A DNA stretch of 64,000 nt, taken from positions 62,001 to 126,000 of the forward strand of contig NZ_CP025546.1 in assembly GCF_003614435.1 (NCBI RefSeq), given 5' to 3'. Position 1 is the first letter of the stretch. Each line of letters opens with the position of its first letter. Positions 17,814 to 26,789 of the stretch are shown here, one piece after another. A program made the position numbers and the translations under genes. The notes under the pieces were generated by a model. It had not been told where the DNA came from and did not search any database. It saw nothing but the letters and a program-made list of their open reading frames with translations. This DNA is from Mycobacterium paragordonae (GTDB lineage Bacteria; Actinomycetota; Actinomycetes; Mycobacteriales; Mycobacteriaceae).

Positions 17814-18808
17814 GCTAGGCGGCGTTTGAGGCAGCGCAGGGCTTCGGGGGTGGAGTCGCCTTGAGCGAGGCGGTGTCGGTAGTAGGTGCGTCCGAGGCCG
17901 TCGAGGCGGATCTGGGTGACCGCGATGCGGTGCAGCGCGGCGTTGAGTTGGCGGTTGCCCGAACGTGTCATGCGGACCTGTCCGCGGGTGTTACCCGACC
18001 ACACCGGTACCGGGGCTACCCCGGCATGGCGGGCGAAGGCGGCTTCGCTCTTGAACCTGCTCACCCCGGCGGTTTCGCCGACGAGTTTGGCCGCGGTCAG
18101 CTCGCCACAGCCCGGCAGGGCCAGTAGCACCGGGGCGACCGTGCGGACACGCTCACCGATGCGTTTGGCCAGTGCGTTGATCGTCTCGGTGAGCCGGGTG
18201 ACGTCGGCCAACTCGTCGCGGGCCAACTCGGCCACGATCCCGCTCTGAGTGTCCAGCCAATCCCGAAGAATGCCGCGGTGTTTGGCCAAGTCCAACGAGC
18301 GGGCCTTGGGGGCGTGCGCGGGGTCGAGCTCGTGGACCCTCCACAGCAGCCGGTTGATGGTCGCAGTCCGTTGTGCGACAAGGTCTTCGCGGCGATCCAC
18401 CAACAGCTTCAACTCACGCGACACCTCGTCATGGGACGCCACCGGTAGATCCGATTCGCGCAGGAATCCCCGCGCCACCGCCAGTGCGTCGATCGGGTCG
18501 GACTTGCCTCGGGTGCGGGCCGAGGCGCGGGTCTGGGCCATCAACTTTGGTGGCACCCGCACCACCTTCTGACCCAACGCGAACAGGTCGCGTTCCAGGC
18601 GCGCCGAGAGATGCCGGCAGTCCTCGATCGCCCAGACAACGTCGGCCCCGAAGTGTTCGCGGGCCCACATCACCGCCTCGGCATGCCCGGCGGTGATCGC
18701 CATGACAGTCTTCTCGCCGAGCTTGCGGCCCGCCTCGTTGACCGCGACGAAGGTATGCGTGCGCTTGTGTACATCGGCTCCAACAACAACCATGGTGGTT
18801 GCCTCCAT
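17765..18808 (-). pseudogene. IS110-family transposase with IS481-derived C-terminus
   Basis: The open frame is 347 aa. Residues 1-331 are native: the RuvC-like DEDD domain begins VVVGADVHKRTH, with AIEDCRHLS and KSDPIDALAVAR. The C-terminal Transposase_20 domain has ALPGCGELTAAKLVGE and the catalytic-Ser region RMTRSGNRQLNAAL. The last residues after KRRLA (VMSREVV to GEPV) are read from the end of IS481-B, replacing 24 native residues. The core motifs remain, so partial activity cannot be excluded. There is a long run of IS110 sequence upstream. Confidence 0.85.
17814..17819. repeat. Target-site duplication GCTAGG, right of IS481-B
   Basis: This is the right copy of the duplicated target. 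It is part of the IS110 transposase codons CTA-GC(T). Confidence 0.92.
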
Positions 18809-19142
18809 TCACTGTGAGGTGACGGTTGGGCCGGTCGGCGGACATACCTCAGTCGGGGGCGGTGCCACGCTCCTATCAAGTCACGCCGGCCGGTCCTTCA
18901 CACCCGATGCCGACAAAACGCATGCACACCAACCCGAAGGCGGCAAGGATCGTACGAGCCAGACACCAGGTGATCAGGATCCAACCACCGCTACATGCGG
19001 CAACCCCACCCTGACACTGAGATGATCGTAGAAGTCCGCCCTCCGACCGGCACAGCCTGTGATCACCGGATACCTGCTCACCCACGCGACAACAGCCTGA
19101 GTTGCGTGTCGGTGCCGGGGACGGCGACGTACTCTGGTCAGC
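18809..19142. other. Non-coding gap with the likely 5' end of the IS110 element
   Basis: These 334 bases lie between the IS110 transposase start and the DUF5318 gene. No convincing gene is visible. The first part presumably belongs to the IS110 element and the last part should hold the promoter of the DUF5318-ponA1 operon. I could not place the boundary. Confidence 0.5.
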
Positions 19143-19577
19143 GTGCGACTGCAGCGACAGGTAGTGGACTACGCGCTTCGGCGGCGCTCACTGCTGGCCC
19201 AGGTGTACTCCGGACGCACCGGCGTGTCCGAAGTCTGTGACGCCAACCCTTATTTGCTGCGCGCGGCGAAGTTTCACGGGAAACAAAGCCAGGTGATGTG
19301 TCCGATCTGCCGCAAAGAACAATTGACGCTGGTCTCCTGGGTTTTCGGTGAGCACCTCGGCGCGGTTTCGGGCTCGGCGCGTACCGCCGAGGAGTTGGTG
19401 CTGCTGGCTACGCGCTTCTCCGAGTTTGCTGTGCATGTGGTGGAGGTCTGCCGGACGTGCAGCTGGAACCACCTGGTGAAGTCGTACGTCCTGGGCGCGG
19501 CAGTGCCCGCCCATCCGCCACGAGGATCGGGCGGCAAGCGGACGGCGCGCAATGGCGCCCGCACGGCCAGTGAATAG
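19143..19577 (+). CDS. DUF5318 zinc-ribbon-like protein (Rv0049-like)
   Basis: The 144-aa product begins at a GTG (19143). Two Cys pairs, CPIC near residue 55 and CRTC near residue 100, suggest a zinc ribbon. The family is actinobacterial and always near ponA1; the function is unknown. Its 3' end overlaps the ponA1 start region by 26 bases, so the two are likely translated together. Confidence 0.85.
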   Translation: MRLQRQVVDYALRRRSLLAQVYSGRTGVSEVCDANPYLLRAAKFHGKQSQVMCPICRKEQLTLVSWVFGEHLGAVSGSARTAEELVLLATRFSEFAVHVVEVCRTCSWNHLVKSYVLGAAVPAHPPRGSGGKRTARNGARTASE

Positions 19578-22077
19578 CGGAGGGCGCCACCACCAGTCGT
19601 CCAGCGACAAACCGGATGAGTCGACGACAGCGGATGGCGGCAGACACTCCGGCGGTGAGCAGCAGGGCGCGCCGCCGCCGCCGCGCCGTCCGGTGCCGCC
19701 CGATGACCGGCTGACCACGGTCATCCCCGCGGTCTCTGACGATCGCCCCAGTCGGCACGCCGACCCGATCGATCAAGTCAAGGCCGCCCTGGACAGCCCG
19801 TCGTCAGCCCCGCCGCCTCCCGACCCGGTCGGTCAGGTCAAGGCCGCGCTGGACTCGCCGTCGCCGCGGCCAGGGCACGAACGGCTCAGCGGCGGCGGGC
19901 GCCGTCCTCCGGGCGGACCGCCGCCCTCGGGTCCGGCCGGCCCGCCGCGCGGGCCCCGTCGTAAACCGACCTGGTCGCAGCAGATCAATTGGCGATGGGT
20001 CCGGCGCTCGCTGTACCTGAGCATGGCGGTCCTGATCCTGCTGCCCATCGTCACCTTCACGATGGCGTATTTCATCGTCGACGTGCCGCGGCCGGGGGAC
20101 ATCCGCACCAACCAGGTGTCCACGATCTTGGCCAGCGACGGCTCGGAGATCGCCAAAATCGTGCCGCCCGAAGGCAATCGGGTGGACGTGAACCTCAGCC
20201 AGGTTCCGGTCCACGTGCGTCAGGCGGTGATCGCCGCCGAGGACCGAGGTTTCTACTCGAATCCGGGCTTCTCCTTCAGCGGGTTCGCCCGCGCCGTCGG
20301 CAACAACCTGTTCGGGGGAGACCTGCAGGGCGGCTCCACGATCACCCAGCAATACGTCAAGAACGCACTGGTCGGCTCCGCGCAGCACGGGTGGAGCGGT
20401 GTGATGCGCAAGGCCAAAGAACTCGTCATCGCCACCAAGATGTCGGGGGAGTGGTCCAAAGACGATGTGCTGCAGGCCTATCTGAACATCATCTATTTCG
20501 GCCGCGGTGCTTACGGGATCTCGGCGGCGTCCAAGGCCTACTTCAACAAACCCGTCGAGCAGCTCACCGTTTCCGAGGGCGCACTATTGGCGGCGCTGAT
20601 CCGCCGGCCGTCCACGCTGGACCCCGCCGTCGATCCCGAAGGTTCGCTGGCGCGCTGGAACTGGGTCCTGGACGGCATGGTCGAGACCAAGGCTCTGTCG
20701 GCCGATGACCGCAAGGGGCAGGTGTTCCCCAAGACGGTGTCGCCGGACGAGGCCCGGGCGGAGAACCAGACCACCGGCCCCAACGGGTTGATCGAACGCC
20801 AGGTCACCAAGGAGCTGCTCGAGTTGTTCAACATCGACGAGCAGACCCTGAACACCCAGGGGTTGCAGGTCACCACCACGATCGATCCGCAGGCCCAGCA
20901 GGCCGCCGAGAAGGCGGTGTCGAAATACCTTGACGGCCAGGACCCCGACATGCGGTCCGCGGCGGTGTCCATCGACCCGCGCACCGGGGCCGTGAAGGCC
21001 TACTACGGCGGAACCAATGCCCTGGGCTTCGACTTCGCTCAGGCCGGCCTGCAGACCGGGTCCTCGTTCAAGGTCTTTGCTCTGGTCGCGGCCCTTGAGC
21101 AGGGCATCGGTCTGGGTTATCAGGTGGACAGCTCCCCGCTGACCGTCGACGGCATCAAGATCACCAACGTCGAGGGCGAGAGTTGCGGCACCTGCAACCT
21201 CGCCGAGGCATTGAAGATGTCGCTCAACACCTCCTACTACCGGCTGATGCTCAAGCTCAAAGGCGGACCGCAGGCCGTCGCCGACGCCGCGCACCAGGCC
21301 GGCGTCGCCGACAGCTTTCCCGGCGTTGCGCACACGCTGTCCGAGGACGGCAAGGGCGGCCCGCCCAACAACGGAATCGTGTTGGGGCAGTACCAAACCC
21401 GGGTGATCGACATGGCCACGGCATATGCGACGCTGGCCGCGTCGGGCCTCTACCACCGCCCGCACTTCGTGCAGAAGGTGGTCAACGCCGAAGGTCAGGT
21501 CCTCTTCGATGCCGGCACCGCCGACAACAGCGGCGACCAGCGCATCCCAAAGGCGGTGGCCGACAACGTGACTGCCGCGATGCAACCGATCGCCGGGTAC
21601 TCCCGCGGCCACAACCTGGCCGGTGGGCGGCAGTCCGCGGCCAAGACCGGCACCACCCAGTTCGGGGACACCACCTCCAACAAAGACGCCTGGATGGTCG
21701 GGTATACGCCTCAACTGTCCACCGCCGTCTGGGTCGGCACGGTTAAAGGCGACGAACCTCTGGTGAGCGCCTCCGGCGGAGCGGTTTACGGGTCCGGATT
21801 GCCCTCGGACATCTGGAAAGCGACGATGGACGGGGCCCTGAAGGGGCAGCCGAACGAGACCTTCCCCAAGCCGACGGAGATCGGTGGTTACGCGGGTGTG
21901 CCCGCGGCGCCGCCGCCACCGCCGCCGCCACCGTCGGAGACGGTCATTCAGCCCACGGTGGAGATTGCCCCGGGGATCACCGTTCCGGTCGGACCACCCA
22001 CCACGATCACGGCGCCGCCGCCCGGCGGTCCGGTCCCCGTGCCGCCGCCGTCTGACGTCCCCCAACCGCCCCCGTGA
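19552..22077 (+). CDS. ponA1: Bifunctional class A penicillin-binding protein PonA1
   Basis: This membrane enzyme polymerises and cross-links peptidoglycan at the growing pole. The 841-aa product has a Pro-rich cytoplasmic N-terminus, one membrane helix near residue 160 and a GT51 domain with AAEDRGFYSNPGFSF and GGSTITQQYVKN. The transpeptidase domain shows SSFK, SLN and KTGT motifs, in order near residues 505, 560 and 700. A Pro-rich tail with long PPPPPP runs ends the protein. Two VKAALDSP repeats occur in the N-terminal region. Confidence 0.96.
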   Translation: MAPARPVNSGGRHHQSSSDKPDESTTADGGRHSGGEQQGAPPPPRRPVPPDDRLTTVIPAVSDDRPSRHADPIDQVKAALDSPSSAPPPPDPVGQVKAALDSPSPRPGHERLSGGGRRPPGGPPPSGPAGPPRGPRRKPTWSQQINWRWVRRSLYLSMAVLILLPIVTFTMAYFIVDVPRPGDIRTNQVSTILASDGSEIAKIVPPEGNRVDVNLSQVPVHVRQAVIAAEDRGFYSNPGFSFSGFARAVGNNLFGGDLQGGSTITQQYVKNALVGSAQHGWSGVMRKAKELVIATKMSGEWSKDDVLQAYLNIIYFGRGAYGISAASKAYFNKPVEQLTVSEGALLAALIRRPSTLDPAVDPEGSLARWNWVLDGMVETKALSADDRKGQVFPKTVSPDEARAENQTTGPNGLIERQVTKELLELFNIDEQTLNTQGLQVTTTIDPQAQQAAEKAVSKYLDGQDPDMRSAAVSIDPRTGAVKAYYGGTNALGFDFAQAGLQTGSSFKVFALVAALEQGIGLGYQVDSSPLTVDGIKITNVEGESCGTCNLAEALKMSLNTSYYRLMLKLKGGPQAVADAAHQAGVADSFPGVAHTLSEDGKGGPPNNGIVLGQYQTRVIDMATAYATLAASGLYHRPHFVQKVVNAEGQVLFDAGTADNSGDQRIPKAVADNVTAAMQPIAGYSRGHNLAGGRQSAAKTGTTQFGDTTSNKDAWMVGYTPQLSTAVWVGTVKGDEPLVSASGGAVYGSGLPSDIWKATMDGALKGQPNETFPKPTEIGGYAGVPAAPPPPPPPPSETVIQPTVEIAPGITVPVGPPTTITAPPPGGPVPVPPPSDVPQPPP

Positions 22078-23687
22078 GCGAGCGCGCCACCATATCCCCG
22101 CGGCCGCTGGCCGCCGACCGTCGTAGCGCCGACAGCCGAGACTGCCCCAGCCGCAACGACGTTCTGGGTGCCGCCCTGGCCGGCGTGATCGGTGGGCCGA
22201 TGGGCCGGCACGCGCTGATCGGCCGTACCCGTGTCATGACGCCGGTGCGGGTGATGTTCCTGATCGCCCTGGTGTTTCTGGCCCTGGGCTGGTCGACGAA
22301 GGCGGCGTGCCTGCAGAGCACCGGCACCGGAACGGGTGAGCAGCGGGTTGCCAACTGGGACAACCAGCGCGCTTATTACGAATTGTGTTACTCCGACACC
22401 GTGCCGCTGTATGGCGCGGAGTTGTTGAGCCAGGGCAAGTTTCCGTACAAGTCGAGCTGGATCGAGACGGACGGCAGCGGCACACCCCAGGTCCGCTACG
22501 ACGGCCAGATCGCGGTGCGCTACATGGAATATCCGGTGCTGACCGGTGTCTACCAGTACGTCTCGATGCGTTTCGCGAAGGCGTATACCGCGGTGAGCAA
22601 AATCCTGCCCGTTCCGGTGATCGCCGAAGTGGTGATGTTCTTCAATTTCGCCGCGTTCGGTCTGGCGCTGGCCTGGTTGTGTACGGTCTGGGCCACCGCG
22701 GGCCTGGCGGGGCGTCGTATCTGGGATGCCGCGCTGGTGGGCGCTTCACCGTTGCTGATCTTTCAGATATTCACCAATTTCGACGCACTGGCAACGGCTT
22801 TCGCGATGGGCGGCCTGTTGGCCTGGGCGCGCCGAAAACCGGCACTGGCCGGCGTGCTGATCGGTCTGGGCGCCGCGGCCAAGCTGTATCCGCTGTTGTT
22901 GCTGGGCCCGTTGTTGGTGCTCGGGATCCGGTCGGGGCGCCTGCGCGATGTCTATCGGACCGCACTCATCACCGCGGCGACCTCGCTGGCGGTGAATCTG
23001 CCCATCATGGTGCTCTACCCGCGGGGGTGGTCGGAGTTCTTCCGGCTCAACACCCGTCGCGGCGACGACATGGACTCGTTGTTCAACGTGGTGAAGTCGT
23101 TCACCGGCTGGCGCGGGTTCGACCCCGTACTGGGCTTCTGGGAGCCGCCGACGGTACTGAACAGCGTTGTCGCGGGGCTGCTCGCATTGTCCTGCGCGGG
23201 AATCGCTTACGTCGCGTTGACTGCTCCGCAACGGCCCCGGCTGGCGCAGCTGGCGTTCCTGGTGGTCGCGGCCTTCCTGCTGACCAACAAGGTGTGGAGT
23301 CCGCAGTTCTCGCTGTGGCTGGTGCCGCTGGCGGTGCTGGCCATTCCGCACCGTCGTGTTCTGTTGGCGTGGATGACAATTGACGCGCTGGTGTGGGTGC
23401 CCAGGATGTACTACCTGTATGGCAACCCGAACCGTTCGTTGCCGCTGCAGTGGTTCACGACGACGGTGTTGCTGCGCGACATCGCGGTAATGGGATTGTG
23501 TGTCTTGGTCATTCGGCAGATCTATCGCCCGCAGGACGATCTGGTGCGCTGGCAGGGGCGTGTCGACGATCCCGCCGGGGGCACCTTCGACCTCGCGCCG
23601 GACAACCCACCCGGCTGGCTGCCGACGTGGTTGCGTCCGGCCCGGCGCCAGCGTGCCCCGGAACCTGAGTTGGTCGGCCAGACGTGA
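22074..23687 (+). CDS. GT87-like polytopic membrane glycosyltransferase (Rv0051-like)
   Basis: The 537-aa protein has about ten hydrophobic segments and an acidic loop after the first (VANWDNQRAYYELCYSD). The pattern fits the GT87/DUF2029 family of polyprenyl-phosphate-dependent mannosyl or arabinosyl transferases of the mycobacterial envelope. The GTG start overlaps the ponA1 stop (GTGA), indicating coupled translation and a possible link to cell-wall growth. The exact sugar and acceptor are unknown. Confidence 0.82.
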   Translation: MSERATISPRPLAADRRSADSRDCPSRNDVLGAALAGVIGGPMGRHALIGRTRVMTPVRVMFLIALVFLALGWSTKAACLQSTGTGTGEQRVANWDNQRAYYELCYSDTVPLYGAELLSQGKFPYKSSWIETDGSGTPQVRYDGQIAVRYMEYPVLTGVYQYVSMRFAKAYTAVSKILPVPVIAEVVMFFNFAAFGLALAWLCTVWATAGLAGRRIWDAALVGASPLLIFQIFTNFDALATAFAMGGLLAWARRKPALAGVLIGLGAAAKLYPLLLLGPLLVLGIRSGRLRDVYRTALITAATSLAVNLPIMVLYPRGWSEFFRLNTRRGDDMDSLFNVVKSFTGWRGFDPVLGFWEPPTVLNSVVAGLLALSCAGIAYVALTAPQRPRLAQLAFLVVAAFLLTNKVWSPQFSLWLVPLAVLAIPHRRVLLAWMTIDALVWVPRMYYLYGNPNRSLPLQWFTTTVLLRDIAVMGLCVLVIRQIYRPQDDLVRWQGRVDDPAGGTFDLAPDNPPGWLPTWLRPARRQRAPEPELVGQT

Positions 23688-24325
23688 TGCAGGTCGCCAT
23701 TCCGGTGTTTCCCCGGTTCACGGCGCTCGACGCGATCGGGCCTTATGAAGTGTTGCAACGCATTCCGTCGATCGACGTGGTTTTCGTCGGGCATCGGCGC
23801 GGTGAGGTGCGCACCGAGAACGGCATGCTGGGCGTCACTTGCGACGCCACATTCGACGAAGTCGCGGCCCCCGACGTACTGGTGTTCCCCGGCGGCATCG
23901 GGACGCGCGTGCTCGTCGACGACGAAACCATCCGCGGCTGGCTGCAGGCCGTGCATCCGACCACCAGATACACCACGTCGGTGTGCACCGGCGCGTTGTT
24001 GTTGGCCGGTGCCGGCCTGCTTGACGGACTGACGGCAACGACGCACTGGCGCGCGGCTGACGAGCTCAACCGGTTGGGCGCGCGGTACGTGCCCGAACGT
24101 GTCGTCGAGCACCTGCCGCAACGCATCATCACGGCCGCGGGCGTGTCCAGCGGCATCGACATGGCATTGCGGCTGGTCGAGTTGCTGTTCGACCGGGTCG
24201 CCGCCCAGGCCGCCCAACTGCTCATCGAGTACGACCCGCAGCCGCCGTTCGACTCCGGAGCGCTGGCCAAGGCCGACGAGGCGACACGAGCCAGGGCGCT
24301 CGAATTCATTCAGTCGCGGAAGTGA
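23687..24325 (+). CDS. DJ-1/PfpI-family protein (Rv0052-like)
   Basis: The 212-aa product carries the nucleophile elbow with Cys in TTSVCTGALLLAGAG and the acidic partner region FPGGIGTR, typical of the DJ-1/PfpI glutamine-amidotransferase-like fold; some relatives are isonitrile hydratases. Its ATG overlaps the stop of the preceding gene (TGATG). The reaction is not known. Confidence 0.85.
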   Translation: MQVAIPVFPRFTALDAIGPYEVLQRIPSIDVVFVGHRRGEVRTENGMLGVTCDATFDEVAAPDVLVFPGGIGTRVLVDDETIRGWLQAVHPTTRYTTSVCTGALLLAGAGLLDGLTATTHWRAADELNRLGARYVPERVVEHLPQRIITAAGVSSGIDMALRLVELLFDRVAAQAAQLLIEYDPQPPFDSGALAKADEATRARALEFIQSRK

Positions 24326-24386
24326 ATTTCGGGACGGCCGGGCTATCGGGTAGCCTTGGGCGGTTGCCGACGCAGGCGACCCTCCT

Positions 24387-24405
24387 GCCACGGAGGTTCC
24401 GTGGC
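24387..24405 (+). promoter_or_regulatory. Leader hairpin upstream of rpsF
   Basis: GCCACGG and CCGTGGC form a perfect 7-bp stem with the loop AGGTT, 31 bases before the rpsF start. It lies in the likely untranslated leader. S6:S18-binding leaders are known in other bacteria; whether this hairpin belongs to that class cannot be decided from its shape. Confidence 0.4.
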
Positions 24406-24436
24406 CGCTCAGACCAGAGGAGGTGATGAGGTCCCT

Positions 24437-24727
24437 ATGCGTCCATACGAAATCATGGTCATCCTCGACCCCACGCTCGACGAACGCACCGTTGCCCCGT
24501 CCCTGGAGACGTTCTTGAACGTCGTCCGCAAAGACGGTGGATCGGTCGAGAAGGTCGACATCTGGGGCCGGCGGCGGCTGGCGTACGAAATCGCCAAGCA
24601 CGCCGAAGGCATCTACGTTGTCATCGACCTGAAGGCCGCCCCCGCGACGGTCTCCGAGCTCGATCGCCAGCTGAGCCTGAACGAGTCGGTACTGCGCACC
24701 AAGGTGATGCGCACCGACAAGCACTGA
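24437..24727 (+). CDS. rpsF: 30S ribosomal protein S6
   Basis: The 96-aa product begins [21 protein letters not shown] and contains the S6 pattern [11 protein letters not shown]6 binds S18 in the 30S platform. An AGGAGG lies upstream of the ATG at 24437; the longer in-frame extension is leader sequence. It heads the rpsF-ssb-rpsR-rplI operon. Confidence 0.96.
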   Translation: MRPYEIMVILDPTLDERTVAPSLETFLNVVRKDGGSVEKVDIWGRRRLAYEIAKHAEGIYVVIDLKAAPATVSELDRQLSLNESVLRTKVMRTDKH

Positions 24728-24797
24728 CCGCCCCTGTCGGAGCGGTTGCCTACGCTCAATTCCATAACCACCCACCAGGCGGACCCAGGAGGCATTC

Positions 24798-25322
24798 ATG
24801 GCTGGTGACACGACAATCACTGTCGTAGGAAACCTGACCGCTGACCCCGAACTGCGGTTCACGCCGTCGGGTGCGGCCGTGGCGAACTTCACCGTGGCCT
24901 CCACGCCGCGGATCTACGACCGCCAGAGTGGGGAGTGGAAGGACGGCGAGGCGCTGTTCCTGCGCTGCAACATCTGGCGGGAGGCGGCCGAGAACGTCGC
25001 CGAGAGCCTGACGCGTGGCGCGCGCGTGATCGTCACCGGCCGCCTCAAGCAGCGCTCCTTCGAAACCCGTGAGGGCGAAAAGCGCACTGTGGTCGAGGTC
25101 GAGGTCGACGAGATCGGACCTTCACTCCGGTACGCAACCGCCAAGGTCAACAAGGCCAGCCGCAGCGGCGGCGGTGGCGGCGGGGGCTTCAGCGGCGGTG
25201 GCGGCGGCGGTGGTTCGCGGCAGTCAGCGCCGGCGCAGTCCGGCGGATCCGGCGACGACCCGTGGGGCAGCGCCCCGGCGTCGGGATCGTTCGGCGGCGG
25301 CGACGACGAACCGCCCTTCTGA
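24798..25322 (+). CDS. ssb: Single-stranded DNA-binding protein
   Basis: The 174-aa protein has an N-terminal OB fold ([20 protein letters not shown]) to about residue 115, a Gly/Ser-rich linker with long Gly runs and the acidic tip DDEPPF that recruits partner proteins. It coats single-stranded DNA during replication and repair. A GGAGG precedes the ATG. Confidence 0.97.
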   Translation: MAGDTTITVVGNLTADPELRFTPSGAAVANFTVASTPRIYDRQSGEWKDGEALFLRCNIWREAAENVAESLTRGARVIVTGRLKQRSFETREGEKRTVVEVEVDEIGPSLRYATAKVNKASRSGGGGGGGFSGGGGGGGSRQSAPAQSGGSGDDPWGSAPASGSFGGGDDEPPF

Positions 25323-25363
25323 CCTACCTAACTTTCACAGCACGAGAACGGAAAGATTGACAC

Positions 25364-25618
25364 ATGGCCAAGTCCACCAAGCGGCGTCCGGCTCCGGAAA
25401 AGCCGATCAAGGCGCGCAAATGCGTCTTCTGCGCCAAAAAGGGCCAGAACATCGACTACAAGGACACCAACCTGCTGCGGACCTATATCAGCGAGCGCGG
25501 CAAGATCCGCGCCCGCCGGGTTACCGGCAACTGCGTGCAGCACCAGCGGGACATCGCGGTTGCGGTGAAGAACGCCCGCGAGGTCGCACTGCTGCCCTTC
25601 ACCTCCTCGACGCGCTGA
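25364..25618 (+). CDS. rpsR: 30S ribosomal protein S18 (zinc-binding, C+ type)
   Basis: The 84-aa product contains [15 protein letters not shown], so the CxxC motif with a later Cys (GNCVQHQRD) of a zinc-binding S18 paralogue is kept. Mycobacteria also have zinc-free S18 paralogues used under zinc limitation; this is the standard form (rpsR1). Confidence 0.95.
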   Translation: MAKSTKRRPAPEKPIKARKCVFCAKKGQNIDYKDTNLLRTYISERGKIRARRVTGNCVQHQRDIAVAVKNAREVALLPFTSSTR

Positions 25619-25649
25619 TCTCCGCGCGCCCAACGAAAGTCATACAACG

Positions 25650-26108
25650 ATGAAGCTGATTCTTACGGCTGACGTCGACCACCTTGGTTCCGTCGGCGAC
25701 ACGGTGGAAGTCAAGGACGGGTACGGCCGCAACTTCCTGCTGCCCCGCGGTCTGGCGATCGTCGCCTCGCGCGGTGCGCAGCGGCAGGCCGACGACATCC
25801 GCCGCGCCCGCGAAACCAAGACGGTCCGCGACCGCGAGCACGCCAACGAGATCAAGACCGCCATCCAGGCGCTCGGATCGGTCTCGCTGCCGGTGAAGAC
25901 GGCGGCTGACAGCGGCAAGCTGTTCGGGTCGGTCACCGCGGGCGACGTGGTGGCCGCCATCAAGAAGGCCGGCGGGCCTAACCTCGACAAGCGGATCGTC
26001 CGGCTGCCCAAGGCGCACATCAAGGCCGTCGGCACGCACCCCGTGGTGGTGCACCTGCACCCCGAGATCGATGTCGAGGTCGCACTCGAGGTCGTCGGCG
26101 AGAGCTAA
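25650..26108 (+). CDS. rplI: 50S ribosomal protein L9
   Basis: The 152-aa product shows the L9 signature: [19 protein letters not shown], then [15 protein letters not shown] long connecting helix and C-terminal domain follow. It ends the ribosomal operon, 14 bases before a strong terminator. Confidence 0.96.
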   Translation: MKLILTADVDHLGSVGDTVEVKDGYGRNFLLPRGLAIVASRGAQRQADDIRRARETKTVRDREHANEIKTAIQALGSVSLPVKTAADSGKLFGSVTAGDVVAAIKKAGGPNLDKRIVRLPKAHIKAVGTHPVVVHLHPEIDVEVALEVVGES

Positions 26109-26122
26109 CTCGATCTGCCCTC

Positions 26123-26156
26123 ACCCGGTGTGGCCGTTACGGCCGCACCGGGTTTT
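26123..26156 (+). terminator. Rho-independent terminator after rplI
   Basis: Arms 26123-26136 and 26140-26153 form a 14-bp stem with a single G-U pair and a TTA loop, followed by TTTT. It ends the rpsF-ssb-rpsR-rplI transcript. Confidence 0.9.
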
Positions 26157-26528
26157 CGGCTGCGCGGCATCGCTTTCGCGCGGCGGCATTCTGGCGAACG
26201 TTTCCGAAGGGGTGTCGACCGGGTCGGCGTAACCCTGCATTAACTCGGCGAAAATGTGGCTGAAAACCAACACGCCCGGCGCGATAACCTGCGCCGACAC
26301 GCCGTAGAGATTCTTGTCCACATGAATTCGGCGGCGTTGTATGGCGGTCAACAGCAGTGATGGACAAAAACAGCGCAATGCTCCACAGGTACTCCACACC
26401 CCGTTCAACACAGGTGTTCAACGATATGCACACTCGATCCACAGCTTCATGAACAGGCGCTGTTGGAGTCCTGTCCAGCAACGTTTACGTTTCATCCCGA
26501 CGCTTCGATCGTGGGGTGTGGCCAAGGT
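26157..26528. other. Intergenic region upstream of the 57-bp repeat
   Basis: No gene is convincing. Short frames on both strands lack family features. In M. tuberculosis a hypothetical gene (Rv0057) lies between rplI and dnaB; I see no clear counterpart here. A frame at 26341-26748 runs into the tandem repeat and is probably not a real protein. Confidence 0.5.
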
Positions 26529-26699
26529 GGCAGGGACGGTGACGATGGGGCCCGCGAGGCGGGCCGCGGAGGAGCCGGCCGATCAGGCAGGGACGGTGAC
26601 GATGGGGCCCGCGAGGCGGGCCGCGGAGGAGCCGGCCGATCAGGCAGGGACGGTGACGATGGGGCCCGCGAGGCGGGCCGCGGAGGAGCCGGCCGATCA
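26529..26699. repeat. Tandem repeat, three identical 57-bp units
   Basis: Units start at 26529, 26586 and 26643 and appear identical, followed by a partial fourth from 26700. Each contains the palindrome GGCCCGC-GAG-GCGGGCC. Because 57 is divisible by three, open frames run through it on both strands, giving 19-residue repeats ([19 protein letters not shown] on the plus strand). It resembles mycobacterial MIRU/VNTR loci and ends 90 bases before dnaB. Confidence 0.92.
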
Positions 26700-26789
26700 G
26701 GCGGGGGCGGGGTGTCGGTGCTGTGACTTACGCTCTGAATATCAGTGATCGAATGTATGTTCGGTGGTTGAATCGGAGGGAGGTGGTCC

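Larger units (their letters stand above)
16617..18808 (-). mobile_element. IS110-family element core, interrupted by IS481-B
   Basis: This interval covers the transposase gene of an IS110-family element, split by IS481-B (16696-17813). IS110 elements usually lack inverted repeats and target duplications, so true ends cannot be set. The 5' flank probably extends some way into 18809-19142. The element lies between the divergent genes Rv0048c-like and Rv0049-like, which are neighbours in M. tuberculosis. Confidence 0.85.

Noticed and set aside
26529..26699. The repeat array as a CRISPR array
   Set aside because: Units are contiguous and identical with no variable spacers, and there are no cas genes in the window.
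26341..26748. A 135-residue frame with three 19-residue repeats upstream of dnaB
   Set aside because: The repeats come from the 57-bp tandem array, which is open on both strands. There is no good start signal or family feature, so I do not call a gene.
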